Of a stretch of DNA of 64,000 bases, positions 28,351 to 40,198 are shown one piece after another (the stretch's first letter is position 1; each line of letters opens with the position of its first letter). The DNA lies in the NCBI GenBank assembly GCA_021292105.1, contig CM037873.1:15288051-15352050 (forward strand), in the 5' to 3' direction. The notes beneath the pieces were generated by a model. The model worked only from the letters and a program-made list of their open reading frames with translations, was not told where the DNA came from and did not search any database. The stretch is from Anadara kagoshimensis. Taxonomy: Eukaryota; Mollusca; Bivalvia; Arcoida; Arcidae. Position numbers and translations under genes: made by a program.

Positions 28351-30307
28351 TTATTATAAAACGGAATACAAAAGTAAGTCATCCGGTTTCATTGAAATAA
28401 CGATATTCTTTATACAATCTGAAATCATTTTAATTATCTTTATTAATTAAACACTAGATATTTAACATTTTTATTACATTTATTCTGATGATCACATTAC
28501 TAGTAAGTGAAACTCAAGTCAAGCATTAGCTAGAACAAAATGTCGCCTTAGTAATTTAGCTATAAAAATATGTAGTGTAATTAATGTGCGATTACTTTTC
28601 GAGTTTGTTCAGTGGAATATGTCATTCAATTATTTATCTTACAAAAACTCGTCTGTAGTTTACGTTACATAATAAACATCATCAGAAACATCAATAGTGA
28701 TGTACCGTAATTCGTCAGTCAGTTATTTAGTTATTAAAGGTGTACCCAGTAATTCAAACAAGTGCGCGTCTAGTTGTTTGCAGAACAATTACACTAGGAT
28801 TAAGATTTATTTATTTGAAATGTTTTGCAACTTTTACCCAATTGAGATTTAATGTTAAATCTGTTCTTTCTCTGAATTATAATTAGACTCTAATGGTTGT
28901 GAAAAAGTGTCATTGAGAAATTAGGATATACGTTAGACAAAAGCATTGTATTCAAGACATCAGTATTCAGTTACATGTACACGTTAACGCTTAATATTGA
29001 CAGTTCTTTTTAAAATATATGTGATTTTGGCACTTTCAAAGCGGGTGTTATATAAACAAAATGTTAAACTACAACCACAATTTCCTTATTTCCGGTACTC
29101 ATATTGCTTGTTTTATATAAGTATTCGAATGAAATGATCGTTAGAATTACACTTATTTGAACCTTTGACACCAAAATGACTTAACATCGTAACATCTGGA
29201 TTGGAATCCACTCTAAAACCACTATATGTATCCCAAGCAAAAATTTCAGAATGAATTGTCAGTTATTGACCATTGACAAAAATATCATCAAATGTAAATT
29301 TAAGCATAAAAATAGAGTTGTCAGCCAGACTATTACATATTATTGTTTTGCAATGACTGTTTTAAAGATACAGTGCCAAAATGAGAAAATGCATTCGTCA
29401 CTCGGTTTAGTTTTGAAATATTAATACATTGAGAATTTAACATTACATCACATACTTTTAATTATGTGTTTCCTCATACGGTGTGGCTGAATGATTTAGG
29501 GGTAAAAAACAATTATATCTTCTCAATGAATTTATTTGAAATTTGTCATACATCATTAAATAACATAGTTATATATATACATGTATATAGTAACCCACTA
29601 TAGGTATAGTTCATATGGTGTAATATTGTTGTGAAAATAATCCTGGAGTCGTTTGTGTACATCCAACACCCAGATTTAACCTATCATTGACGTCATTGTC
29701 CTAACATCTTGACAGAATAGACACTTATCAATGAAATTTAAAACATCAGATTTTGCATATAAATTACGGTTTTAGAATTTACTCTCATATTAATTATTTA
29801 CCAAATAAAAATTTAACTTACAAAATTAATTCCATAAAACCACATTTAAAATAAACGGACAACATTTCTACACTTAAAATTGTTTAAACGTACTTGGAAA
29901 CGTTAAATTCATATCATTTAAACAGACGATTATGAGTATATGTATCTATCGCTTAAATAAACATTTATATTAGTTGTTTTATTATAATTATGGTTACAGA
30001 ATAAGTAAATGGTGATGTTGTATTTGCCGTTTAGAACTCATAGTCAACCTAATACATAGAGCACTTTCAGTACTTTGATTAATTCTGTAAACTTTATATG
30101 TGCCATAATGCGTTTGAAAAGGTACACCTGGTGCATAATTATGCAGTTTCTTCTTACATCGACACTATAATTTTTATTTTATGGTTAAAATAAATAAATA
30201 TTGTATTTAGTTTTTCAACTTGTTACATTTTGTAATAAATGTTGGAAATATGATTTTCAACATTCCATGTAATTAAAAACAGAAAACTAGTTATCATAGT
30301 AATTCCG
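28351..30307. other. foldback core, right part: no gene recognised
   Basis: AT-rich unique sequence up to the start of the inverted satellite. No open frame with a recognisable motif. Confidence 0.4.
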
Positions 30308-33300
30308 AGCTCTTGTTAGTCCCGTTCTTCGCCTCTAGGGTTCTTGAAAACCAAATGTTGCAATTGGATGGATCTACCCGTGATTAAAAGCCCTAGATGG
30401 GGAAAGTAATTTTCTCTGTGTACGCCACTTCAAACGTAGCAGGTCCTTACGATATCACATATCAAAAGAGGGGTATGGTCTTTCTGAGCTCTCGTAAGAC
30501 ACGTTCTATCCCTCTAGGCTTCTTGAAATTTTCACCAAATGTTGCAATTGGATAGATCGACCCGTGATTAAAAGCCGTAGATGGGGAAAGTAATTTTTCT
30601 CTGTGTACGCCACTTCAAACGTAGGAGGTCCTTACGATATCACATATCAAAAGGGGGGTATGGTCCTTCTGGCTCTCATAAGACCCGTTCTACCCCTCTA
30701 GGGTTCTTGAAATTTTCACCAAATGTTGCAATTGGACAGATCTACCGGTGATTAAAAGCCGTAGATGGGGAAAGTAATTTTTCTCTGTGTACGCCACTTC
30801 AAACGTAGCAGGTCCTTACGATATCACATATCAAAAAGGGGGTATGGTCCTTCTGGCTCTCGTAAGACCCGTTCTACCCCTCTAGGGTTCTTGAAATATT
30901 TACCAAATGTTGCAATTGGATAGATCTACCGGTGATTAAAAGCCGTAGATGGGAAAGTAATTTTTCTCTGTGTACGCTACTTCAAACGTAGCAGGTACTT
31001 ACGAAATCACAAATCAAAAGGGGGGTATGGTCCTTCTGAGCTCTCGTAAGACCCGTTCTACCCCTCTAGGGTTCTTAAAATTTTCACCAAATGTTCCAAT
31101 TGGATAGATCTACCCGTGGTTAAAAGCCCTAGATGGGGAAACGCATTTTCTCTGTGTACGCTTCTTCAAACGTAGCAGGTCCTTACGAAATCACATATCA
31201 AAAGGGGGGTATGGTCCTTCTGAGCTCTCGTAAGACCCGTTCTACCCCTCTAGGGTTCTTGAAATTTTCACCAAATGTTGCAATTGGATAGATCTACCCG
31301 TGGTTAAAAGCCCTAGATGGGGAAACGCATTTTCTCTGTGTACGCTTCTTCAAACGTAGCAGGTCCTTACGAAATCACAAATCAAAAGGGGGGTATGGTC
31401 CTTCTGAGCTCTAGTAAGACCCGTTCTACCCCTCTAGGGTTCTTGAAATTTTCACCAAATGTTGCAATTGGATAGATCTACCCGTGGTTAAAAGGCCTAG
31501 ATGGGGAAACGCATTTTCTCTGTGTACGCTTCTTCAAACGTAGCAGGTCCTTACGAAATCACAAATCAAAAGGGGGGTATGGTCCTTCTGAGCTCTCGTA
31601 AGACCCGTTCTACCCCTCTAGGGTTCTTGAAATTTTCACCAAATGTTGCAATTGGATAGATCTACCCGTGGTTAAAAGCCCTAGATGGGGAAACGCATTT
31701 TCTCTGTGTACGCTTCTTCAAACGTAGCAGGTCCTTACGAAATCACATATCAAAAGGGGGGTATGGTCCTTCTGAGCTCTCGTAAGACCCGTTCTACCCC
31801 TCTAGGGTTCTTGAAATTTTCACCAAATGTTGCAATTGGATAGATCTACCCGTGGTTAAAAGTCCTAGATGAAGAAACGCATTTTCTCTGTGTACGCTTC
31901 TTCAAACGTAGCAGGTCCTTACGAAATCACATATCAAAAGGGGGTATGGTCCTTCTGGCTCTCGTAAGACCCGTTCTACCCTCTAGGGTTCTTGAAATTT
32001 TCACCAAATGTTGCAATTGGACAGATCTACCGGTGATTAAAAGCCGTAGATGGGGAAAGTAATTTTTCTCTGTGTACGCCACTTCAAACGTAGCAGGTCC
32101 TTACGATATCACATATCAAAAGGGGTGTATGGTCCTTTTGACCTCTCGTAAGACCCGTTCTACCCCTCTAGGGTTCTTGAAATTTTCACCAAATGTTGTA
32201 ATTGGATAGATCAACCCGAGATTAAAAGCCGTAGATGGGGAAATTAATTTTTCTCTGTGTACGCCACTTCAAACGTAGCAGGTCCTTACGATATCACATA
32301 TCAAAAAGGGGGTATGGTCCTTCTGGCTCTCGTAAGACCCGTTCTACCCCTCTAGGGTTCTTGAAATTTTTACCAAATGTTGCAATTGGATAGATCTACC
32401 GGTGATTAAAAGCCGTAGATGGGGAAAATAATTTTTCTCTGTGTACGCTACTTCAAACGTAGCAGGTCCTTACGAAATCACAAATCAAAAGGGGGGTATG
32501 GTCCTTCTGAGCTCTCGTAAGACCCGTTCTACCCCTCTAGGGTTCTTGAAATTTTCACCAAATGTTGCAATTGGATAGATCTACCCGTGGTTAAAAGCCC
32601 TAGATGGGGAAACGCATTTTCTCTGTGTACGCTTCTTCAAACGTAGCAGGTCCTTACGAAATCACATATCAAAAGGGGGTATGGTCCTTCTGAGCTCTCG
32701 TAAGACCCGTTCTACCCCTCTAGGGTTCTTGAAATTTTCACCAAATGTTGCAATTGGACAGATCTACCGGTGATTAAAAGCCGTAGATGGGGAAAGTAAT
32801 TTTTCTCTGTGTACGCCACTTCAAACGTAGCAGGTCCTTACGATATCACATATCAAAAGGGGTGTATGGTCCTTTTGACCTCTCGTAAGACCCGTTCTAC
32901 CCCTCTAGGGTTCTTGAAATTTTCACCAAATGTTGTAATTGGATAGATCAACCCGAGATTAAAAGCCGTAGATGGGAAATTAATTTTTCTCTGTGTACGC
33001 CACTTCAAACGTAGCAGGTCCTTACGATATCACATATCAAAAAGGGGGTATGGTCCTTCTGGCTCTCGTAAGACCCGTTCTACCCCTCTAGGGTTCTTGA
33101 AATTTTTACCAAATGTTGCAATTGGATAGATCTACCGGTGATTAAAAGCCGTAGATGGGGAAAATAATTTTTCTCTGTGTACGCTACTTCAAACGTAGCA
33201 GGTCCTTACGAAATCACAAATCAAAAGGGGGTATGGTCCTTCTGAGCTCTCGTAAGACCCGTTCTACCCCTCTAGGGTTCTTGAAATTTTCACCAAATGT

Positions 33301-34825
33301 TGCAATTGGATAGATCTACCCGTGGTTAAAAGCCCTAGATGGGGAAACGCATTTTCTCTGTGTACGCTTCTTCAAACGTAGCAGGTCCTTACGAAATCAC
33401 ATATCAAAAGGGGGGTATGGTCCTTCTGAGCTCTCGTAAGACCCGTTCTACCCCTCTAGGGTTCTTGAAATTTTCACCAAATGTTGCAATTGGACAGATC
33501 TACCGGTGATTAAAAGCCGTAGATGGGAAAGTAATTTTTCTCTGTGTACGCCACTTCAAACGTAGCAGGTCCTTACGATATCACATATCAAAAGGGGTGT
33601 ATGGTCCTTTTGACCTCTCGTAAGACCCGTTCTACCCTCTAGGGTTCTTGAAATTTTCACCAAATGTTGTAATTGGATAGATCAACCCGAGATTAAAAGC
33701 CGTAGATGGGGAAATTAATTTTTCTCTGTGTACGCCACTTCAAACGTAGCAGGTCCTTACGATATCACATATCAAAAAGGGGGTATGGTCCTTCTGGCTC
33801 TCGTAAGACCCGTTCTACCCCTCTAGGGTTCTTGAAATTTTTACCAAATGTTGCAATTGGATAGATCTACCGGTGATTAAAAGCCGTAGATGGGGAAAAT
33901 AATTTTTCTCTGTGTACGCTACTTCAAACGTAGCAGGTCCTTACGAAATCACAAATCAAAAGGGGGTATGGTCCTTCTGAGCTCTCGTAAGACCCGTTCT
34001 ACCCCTCTAGGGTTCTTGAAATTTTCACCAAATGTTGCAATTGGATAGATCTACCCGTGGTTAAAAGCCCTAGATGGAGAAACGCATTTTCTCTGTGTAC
34101 GCTTCTTCAAACGTAGCAGGTCCTTACGAAATCACATATCAAAAGGGGGGTATGGTCCTTCTGAGCTCTCGTAAGACCCGTTCTACCCCTCTAGGGTTCT
34201 TGAAATTTTCACCAAATGTTGCAATTGGATAGATCTACCCGTGGTTAAAAGGCCTAGATGGGGAAACGCATTTTCTCTGTGTACGCTTCTTCAAACGTAG
34301 CAGGTCCTTACGAAATCACAAATCAAAAGGGGGTATGGTCCTTCTGAGCTCTCGTAAGACCCGTTCTACCCCTCTAGGGTTCTTGAAATTTTCACCAAAT
34401 GTTGCAATTGGATAGATCTACCCGTGGTTAAAAGCCCTAGATGGGGAAACGCATTTTCTCTGTGTACGCTTCTTCAAACGTAGCAGGTCCTTACGAAATC
34501 ACATATCAAAAGGGGGGTATGGTCCTTCTGAGCTCTCGTAAGACCCGTTCTACCCCTCTAGGGTTCTTGAAATTTTCACCAAATGTTGCAATTGGATAGA
34601 TCTACCCGTGGTTAAAAGGCCTAGATGGGGAAACGCATTTTCTCTGTGTACGCTTCTTCAAACGTAGCAGGTCCTTACGAAATCACAAATCAAAAGGGGG
34701 TATGGTCCTTCTGAGCTCTCGTAAGACCCGTTCTACCCCTCTAGGGTTCTTGAAATTTTCACAAAATGTTGCAATTGGATAGATCTACCCGTGGTTAAAA
34801 GCCCTAGATGGGGAAACTCATTTTG
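30308..34825 (-). repeat. 184-bp satellite array, right arm, inverted, about 25 diverged copies
   Basis: The same unit on the opposite strand ('gatggggaaa...cgcattttctctgtgtacgc' read on plus). Copies fall into classes: 'gccacttcaaacg' with 'gattaaaagccgtag', and 'gcttcttcaaacg' with 'ggttaaaagccctag'. From about 31940 to 34150 a four-unit, 736-bp higher-order repeat occurs three times ('acagatctaccgg' at 32021, 32758 and 33494). Confidence 0.95.
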
Positions 34826-35051
34826 CGCCCTATGCGTAATTTCGTATTCACACTTAGAATCACGGTTCCTGTGGTCTTAATATACAGGTGGTCTTTATAA
34901 AAAGTTGTGTGCAATAGCAGGTCGCCCTAAATATCAAATATTTATAAATGGAATGATATTAGGATTAACCGTATTTAAATAAAATCGAATTGCCCGCTTG
35001 ATGATATTTAAAAAATCGCGGGCTAGAATTGCGGGCTAGCTTCACACCAGT
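34826..35051 (-). repeat. foldback element, right terminal inverted repeat (non-satellite part)
   Basis: Mirror of 2821-3044. It keeps about ten bases at the junction with the satellite ('gcaaaatgag' read outward) that the left end lacks. Confidence 0.85.
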
Positions 35052-35060
35052 AGAAAATAT
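35052..35060. repeat. 9-bp target-site duplication, right copy
   Basis: AGAAAATAT directly after the last base of the element; identical to 2812-2820. Confidence 0.85.
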
Positions 35061-35980
35061 TTATGTACAGGTAGTTTCTGGTCACGTAATTAAACGGTAT
35101 TATGCTTTTGAAATTTGTCTTGTTTCTGCAATGAAAACAAATGTAAAAAGGTAGTAGTGAAATCCATTTGCACCATTTTAGCGTCCTTTTTGCGCCAGGA
35201 TATCACTCTCTCCTCAAACTTTTAAAAAAAAAACCTTAGTCCTTCTGCGCGAATATTGTACCCCAACTGCCCTATTTTATTGATATGAAAATACCTTTTG
35301 AATTCCCTGATTCTTTATCCTAGATAAAATTCTCAAATAATTAAAAATCACTATACATAAAAATAACACATAATTATAATACTGTATTAAATGTCACTGA
35401 CGGGGCCGACGCACATATGAAAATAAAATTATTGTTTTTTTGAGCGGCCGATCACGAAGATTTTAAACATCGTTTAAAGGTCACCGGTCACCAAAACCGA
35501 TTTTTTAGTACTATTTTCCGAAAGATTACATAATAAAGAGAGTCGATTTAGCCACAAATAACATTTTTGGAATCATTTCTGTCTGTTTTACAGCGTACAA
35601 TTAAGTCCTGAAACTGTTGAAACACGGTCTTGTCTCCCTTTGTAGTTAAAGGGCACAAGTGACGCTGAAGGTGTTATCACAGCTATTAAGTAACGGAACC
35701 TTTTATAGTGAACTGTATTTATTACCCAGATTTGTCAGTAATAAACTATCATGTTTTATGTATTTGTTTATTTTCAGCATTTGATATTTCAATTTTCTTC
35801 AGCAGAAACAAAAATAATAATAAACATAATAATTAATAAAGAAAGAAAGAAACAGCTATATTTGTGTTTGATCTAAGTATGATATACTATTACTAATACT
35901 TTAACAAAACATAATTTTACATATCTTTTGATTTTATTTATTCATTTATTCTTTTTGTTATTTAGATACACATCATTACG

Positions 35981-35982
<2 letters not shown>
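35061..35982. other. right flank of the foldback element, no gene
   Basis: AT-rich unique sequence just outside the target duplication. Confidence 0.4.
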
Positions 35983-36019
<37 letters not shown>

Positions 36020-36107
36020 TAAATTATTCTACTGATTGAAAATCATTAAAGTAAATATTTCAAGATTTATGCAAGATTAAGACTTATAATAATTCACTGA
36101 ATACTTG

Positions 36108-36158
<51 letters not shown>
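35983..36158 (+). repeat. duplicated segment with two (TC)n microsatellites
   Basis: Pure TC runs at about 35983-36016 and 36113-36158. Each is followed by a related flank ('aaattattctactgattg' and 'aaataattctacggacta'), so the microsatellite and about 100 bp of flank were duplicated. Confidence 0.85.
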
Positions 36159-36163
<5 letters not shown>

Positions 36164-36984
36164 ATAATTCTACGGACTAAGAAACCTTAAGGTAAATCTT
36201 TTGAGATTAACAAAAACTGAGTCTACTTCTGACAACCTGGATCTGCCAATTGGACCATCTCTCCTGAAAATCGGGTTATAATAAGCAGTGCCCTAATTAG
36301 TTCCGATTGACTGCCCATGACTTGGTATTACAAGATCCAATATGTCATGTAACAGTTACATAAAACCCGATTTATTATGCATCAATTAAATGAATTTTTA
36401 AAAGTTTTATTGAAAAAATATATTAATTTCAAGTCATAAAATAAAATACAAGCGATATGTAATTAAAATTTGATTTTAATATTTAATTATAAAACAATAT
36501 TATAGGTTGCTGAAAATACGAAATGCTAATTTCCTTTTCATAATTTCAACATATGAATGGCACCCCAGTTTAACGTCACAGTATAATGATCAAGGGAGAT
36601 AACATAACTACCCGGCTAATGTTCCTTTTACAAACAATCCCTATAACGCCAAAATATTGAAAATATTTTGTAGTTAAAAAATATATATAATTAACAACTT
36701 GCCACCACGTAATTAAGTTACGGATAGCACATGACGGGTGCCTAGTTGTGCCCATAGGAACTCAACATTCACAGGAGCATGAATACCAATCTCTAACATG
36801 AATAAGTAATTAATTACTACAAGTGTGCAGAAAATGAATGCAATTGTGATAGAACATTATTGCAGAAAATGCGTGAAGGTTGTTGCCCTTAAAAAAGATG
36901 TGTCAATTGTATATCAAAGTACAATTTATGACCTCGTACATATATGGTATGTACAGATACTCCAATACTCACGAAAAAATTCAA
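36159..36984. other. intergenic, nothing recognised
   Basis: AT-rich unique sequence. No open frame with a recognisable motif. Confidence 0.4.
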
Positions 36985-36988
36985 TTAA

Positions 36989-37466
36989 AGCCCGTCTCAC
37001 ACAGAACACGGTTCGGCACACGGTTCCAACACGGTATACTCGGTTATACACGGGTTGACTGGTACGAGTATTGAGCTCCAACCGTACCTGAGGATGAGTT
37101 GGTACGATTTAGACTCGAATGTATAATTCGTACTTGAATCGTATTGGTCGTATGGCGATCGTATGAAACCGTATTGGTCTTATAAAACCGTGTGTACACT
37201 CGTGTGAATCGTACGGTGATTGTTTGACATTCAAGTGGAGTGGACTTCATGCGCGGTTGTATATACGGTCACACACGGTCTAATACGATCATACACGGAC
37301 ATGGCACCCGTGCCAGTTTTTTAAAAGTTTTAAAAATCACACACGGCTTTCAGATACACTCGAATGGCCCGAGTGTAAGTCGGAAAAGGCCACGGTTGGT
37401 TCGGTTGTATGTACGGTTTACACGGGTGGCCAACCGTATAAGCCGTGTGTTCTGTGTGAGACAGGC
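36989..37466. mobile_element. 478-bp TTAA-flanked MITE rich in CGT/ACGG motifs
   Basis: The left end AGCCCGTCTCACACAGAACAC and right end (reverse complement) GCCTGTCTCACACAGAACAC match over about 20 bp. TTAA lies at 36985-36988 and 37467-37470. The interior is packed with 'cacggt', 'accgta' and 'cgtat' motifs in both orientations, unlike the AT-rich surroundings. Several short open frames run through it on both strands, but these come from the repeated motifs. Confidence 0.78.
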
Positions 37467-37470
37467 TTAA

Positions 37471-38057
37471 AAGAAGTTACAAACTAATTTCTAAGCACAA
37501 GACGACCGTTTCGGAATACAATTCCTCATAAGTAGTGCTTGGACCAAAATTGTAATACCATTTTTTCAAATTGTTGAAAAGATACCCAAAATATAGTTTA
37601 CCCATTTTTGCATGAGGGGGTATACCTTAGTTTTTGAGAAATTTAAATCCTTCGTTCTACATACCTACGTGGACAGTGATGACTGGGAAGTTACTACTTG
37701 AAACGTTATGTTATTCAGCTGCACCAATGTAATAATTTGTATTTAGTACTCTTATCCATCAAGAGTTTTGAGCCTTCAAACCGGTTATTTGCATAAGAAT
37801 GCAATGATTAAGATAAAATCAAATTGTTTCGACGACGCCTGCTGTAATAAGTAAAAAATACACCCATTGTATAAAAATTAAGATTAAAAAACTATCGAAA
37901 AACCAATCTACCAAAAGGGTTACATAACTTTTCACTATTTTCAAATATTAATTTTCATACTAGTATTCATTATGTTTTATAGAAAATCGAAATATTTTGT
38001 TAATTAACATTTACAAGAAACAGTACAATAAATTCTTTTTAGTGATTTTATCATGAC
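37471..38057. other. intergenic, nothing recognised
   Basis: AT-rich unique sequence between two inverted-repeat elements. Confidence 0.4.
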
Positions 38058-38600
38058 AGAGCTTGGCTTGCAATATCCGTGGGACAATAATTTATTTGCA
38101 AGCAACCTGCTTCATTGTTCTCGTGGTGGGAACGATCTCTACCATAGCGTATTAATTAGGAAACAAATACACCATAAGCAGGTATATTATTAAAATAGTT
38201 TGAGCTGCAGTGCAGGTATTTTTTTCCAATGAATATGTGATAATGAAAACGATACTTCTACAATTACATGTTCTTGGCCGAAAATACATAGGTTGAAATA
38301 AGTTAATAAAATTAAACATCACAAGTTATACCCTTTGCGATATATAGTGGTTTCCTTCGTCAATTAAGCTTATCACCAGAATTAGTACTCAGATACTTAT
38401 GCTGTATGACAAACGTGATGATTTCAATTTTTCTATTGAAAACAATACTTTTCTATGCAGCATTATACCTGCTTCTCCAGCTTATGGCATTTGTTGCACA
38501 ATTAATACGCTGTGATAGAGTTTGTTCCCACTACGGAAACTTTAAACAACGAAGCAAGCTGCTTACAAATAAATTGTAGACTTGCCAAGGCCCTCAAAAA
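38058..38600. mobile_element. old MITE with long imperfect inverted arms
   Basis: Left 'cttggcttgcaatatcc', 'aatttatttgcaagcaacct', 'gtggtgggaacgatctctac' and 'agcgtattaatta' are mirrored on the right by 'taatacgctgtgatagag', 'gttcccactac', 'gcaagctgcttacaaataaa' and 'gacttgccaagg'. Arms are about 150 bp and clearly diverged. Confidence 0.7.
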
Positions 38601-39354
38601 CTTTTATTGTCGTTTTTACTATATTGTTGCTACCTTGAATTCTCAATTTTGATTTTACACGTGGCCATGTAATTCAAGTATCCTCAGGGTGACCATTTGG
38701 GAACTTTGGGTCTCTGCTATTTTATCTTAGAACAGTAGCGGTGGTTAATGTTTTCTGAGCAAAATAAAGTATAACATATTTGTGGAACGAAATAAGAATA
38801 GCAACGTCTATATATAGAACCAACAAATTCAAACACTGCCACAATAGTTTCCAGATATTGTAAAGATTTTTTATATTTGATTGGATTGTAACATTATATA
38901 ATTACCTTAGTTCAACTTTGATGTATGGTGACATCCTGGTCAGTGCAGATGGTCATTTAATGTATTCTGTAGCATGTATGAGGGCATGTGACACATCCTT
39001 CCATATAGATTGACCTCTTGTTAATTCTTTTTGTTGTAACAAATTTGTTGTTCAAGATTTTTTGAACTACAATTCTTCAGAGCTGCATGCCAGATAAATA
39101 GCCTTGAACAATGCAAAGCCATATATTCAATCTGTGGTCTCCAGTAGATAATGAGAGGTCTTGGTCCAAACCCCTACTGGGTCTGACTAAGACTTGAAAA
39201 GAGGTACTGACTGCTCTTTTAGCAATTATTCAGAATTTAAAACAAAACCCATAGGGTCCCTTGGAAGAAACCAATACCCTCTGTCATTGTAGGAAAAGTA
39301 CAATAAAGAACAATCCATGCACATTGCCTTGAATAATGCAAGGCAAAGGTAAAG
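38601..39354. other. intergenic, nothing recognised
   Basis: Two stretches resemble each other loosely ('agccttgaacaatgcaaagcc' near 39101 and 'tgccttgaataatgcaaggc' near 39327). No gene. Confidence 0.4.
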
Positions 39355-39415
39355 TTTATTTAACTTCACCTATAGCTGGTGATGTCTCAATGTAAATAAA
39401 ATATTCTTAATCAAT
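39355..39415 (+). mobile_element. SINE 3'-end fragment
   Basis: 'ttcacctatagctggtgatg' and 'tctcaatgtaaataaaatattctta' match the 3' part of the SINEs at 2575-2774 and 45065-45395. The head is missing. Confidence 0.65.
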
Positions 39416-39449
39416 TAATTAATTAATCTTCAAGTGATCTACTGGATGA

Positions 39450-39705
39450 ATGCAATCAACAAGACATGGACACACATTGATCAATGACAAGGCCTTCAAC
39501 ACATAGATGGAAGACATGCCTTCAGCACTCATTGATGGATGACAAGGTCTTCAACACTCTTAAATGAATGACAAGTCCTTCAACACTCAATGATAGATGA
39601 CAAGGCCTTCAACACTCAAAGATGGATGACAAGGCCTTAAGCACTCATTGATGGATGACAAGGCCATCAGCACTCATAGATAGATGACAAGGCTTTTAAC
39701 ACTAA
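39450..39705 (-). repeat. 29-bp tandem repeat, first orientation
   Basis: Units of the type 'gatgacaaggccttcaacac' plus 'tcatagatg', about 29 bp. At about 39706 the array flips and continues as its reverse complement. Confidence 0.85.
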
Positions 39706-40198
39706 TCTATGAGTGTTGAAGGCCATGTCTTCCATCTATGAGTTCTGAAAACCTTGTCATTCATCTACGAGTGTTGAAGGCCTTGTCTTCCATCTATGAG
39801 TGCTGAAGGCTTTGTCTTCCATCTATGAGTGCTGAAGACATTGTCATTCATCTACGAGTGCTGAAGACTTTGTCATTCATCTATGAGTATTGAAGGCCTT
39901 GTCTTCCATCTATGAGTGCTGAAGGCTTTGTCTTCCATCTATGAGTGCTGAAGACATTGTCATTCATCTACGAGTGCTGAAGACTTTGTCATTCATCTAT
40001 GAGTATTGAAGGCCTTGTCTTCCATCTATGAGTGCTGAAGGCTTTGTCTTCCATCTATGAGTGCTGAAGACATTGTCATTCATCTACGAGTGCTGAAGAC
40101 TTTGTCATTCATCTATGAGTATTGAAGGCCTTGTCTTCCATCTATGAGTGCTGAAGGCTTTGTTATTCATCTACGAGTGTTGAAGGTCTTTTCTTCCA
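39706..40198 (+). repeat. 29-bp tandem repeat, opposite orientation, with 116-bp higher-order units
   Basis: 'ccttgtcttccatctatgag' plus 'tgctgaagg' is the unit. Four variant units form a 116-bp block repeated at 39781, 39897, 40013 and 40129. Confidence 0.9.

Larger units (their letters stand above)
2821..35051. mobile_element. giant foldback-type transposon, 32.2 kb, with satellite arms
   Basis: The ends are inverted: the left begins ACTGGTGTGAAGCTAGCCCG at 2821 and the right end, reverse-complemented from 35051, begins identically. Similarity continues for about 225 bp. A perfect 9-bp direct repeat, AGAAAATAT, flanks it (2812-2820 and 35052-35060). Inside each end is the same 184-bp satellite in opposite orientation, so the true inverted arms are about 19.3 kb (left) and 4.7 kb (right), around an 8.2-kb core. 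Long inverted arms made of tandem repeats plus a 9-bp target duplication are features of Drosophila FB elements, whose NOF partner encodes a Mutator-type transposase. No transposase was seen here, so movement would have needed an enzyme supplied elsewhere. Satellite growth after insertion is an alternative for part of the size. Confidence 0.85.

Noticed and set aside
2821-35051. Two separate centromeric satellite blocks instead of one element
   Set aside because: The matching non-satellite ends and the exact 9-bp flanking duplication tie the two blocks together.
36825-37470. Cluster of overlapping short frames on both strands
   Set aside because: Mostly inside the TTAA-flanked MITE; repeated CGT/ACGG words keep several frames open by chance.
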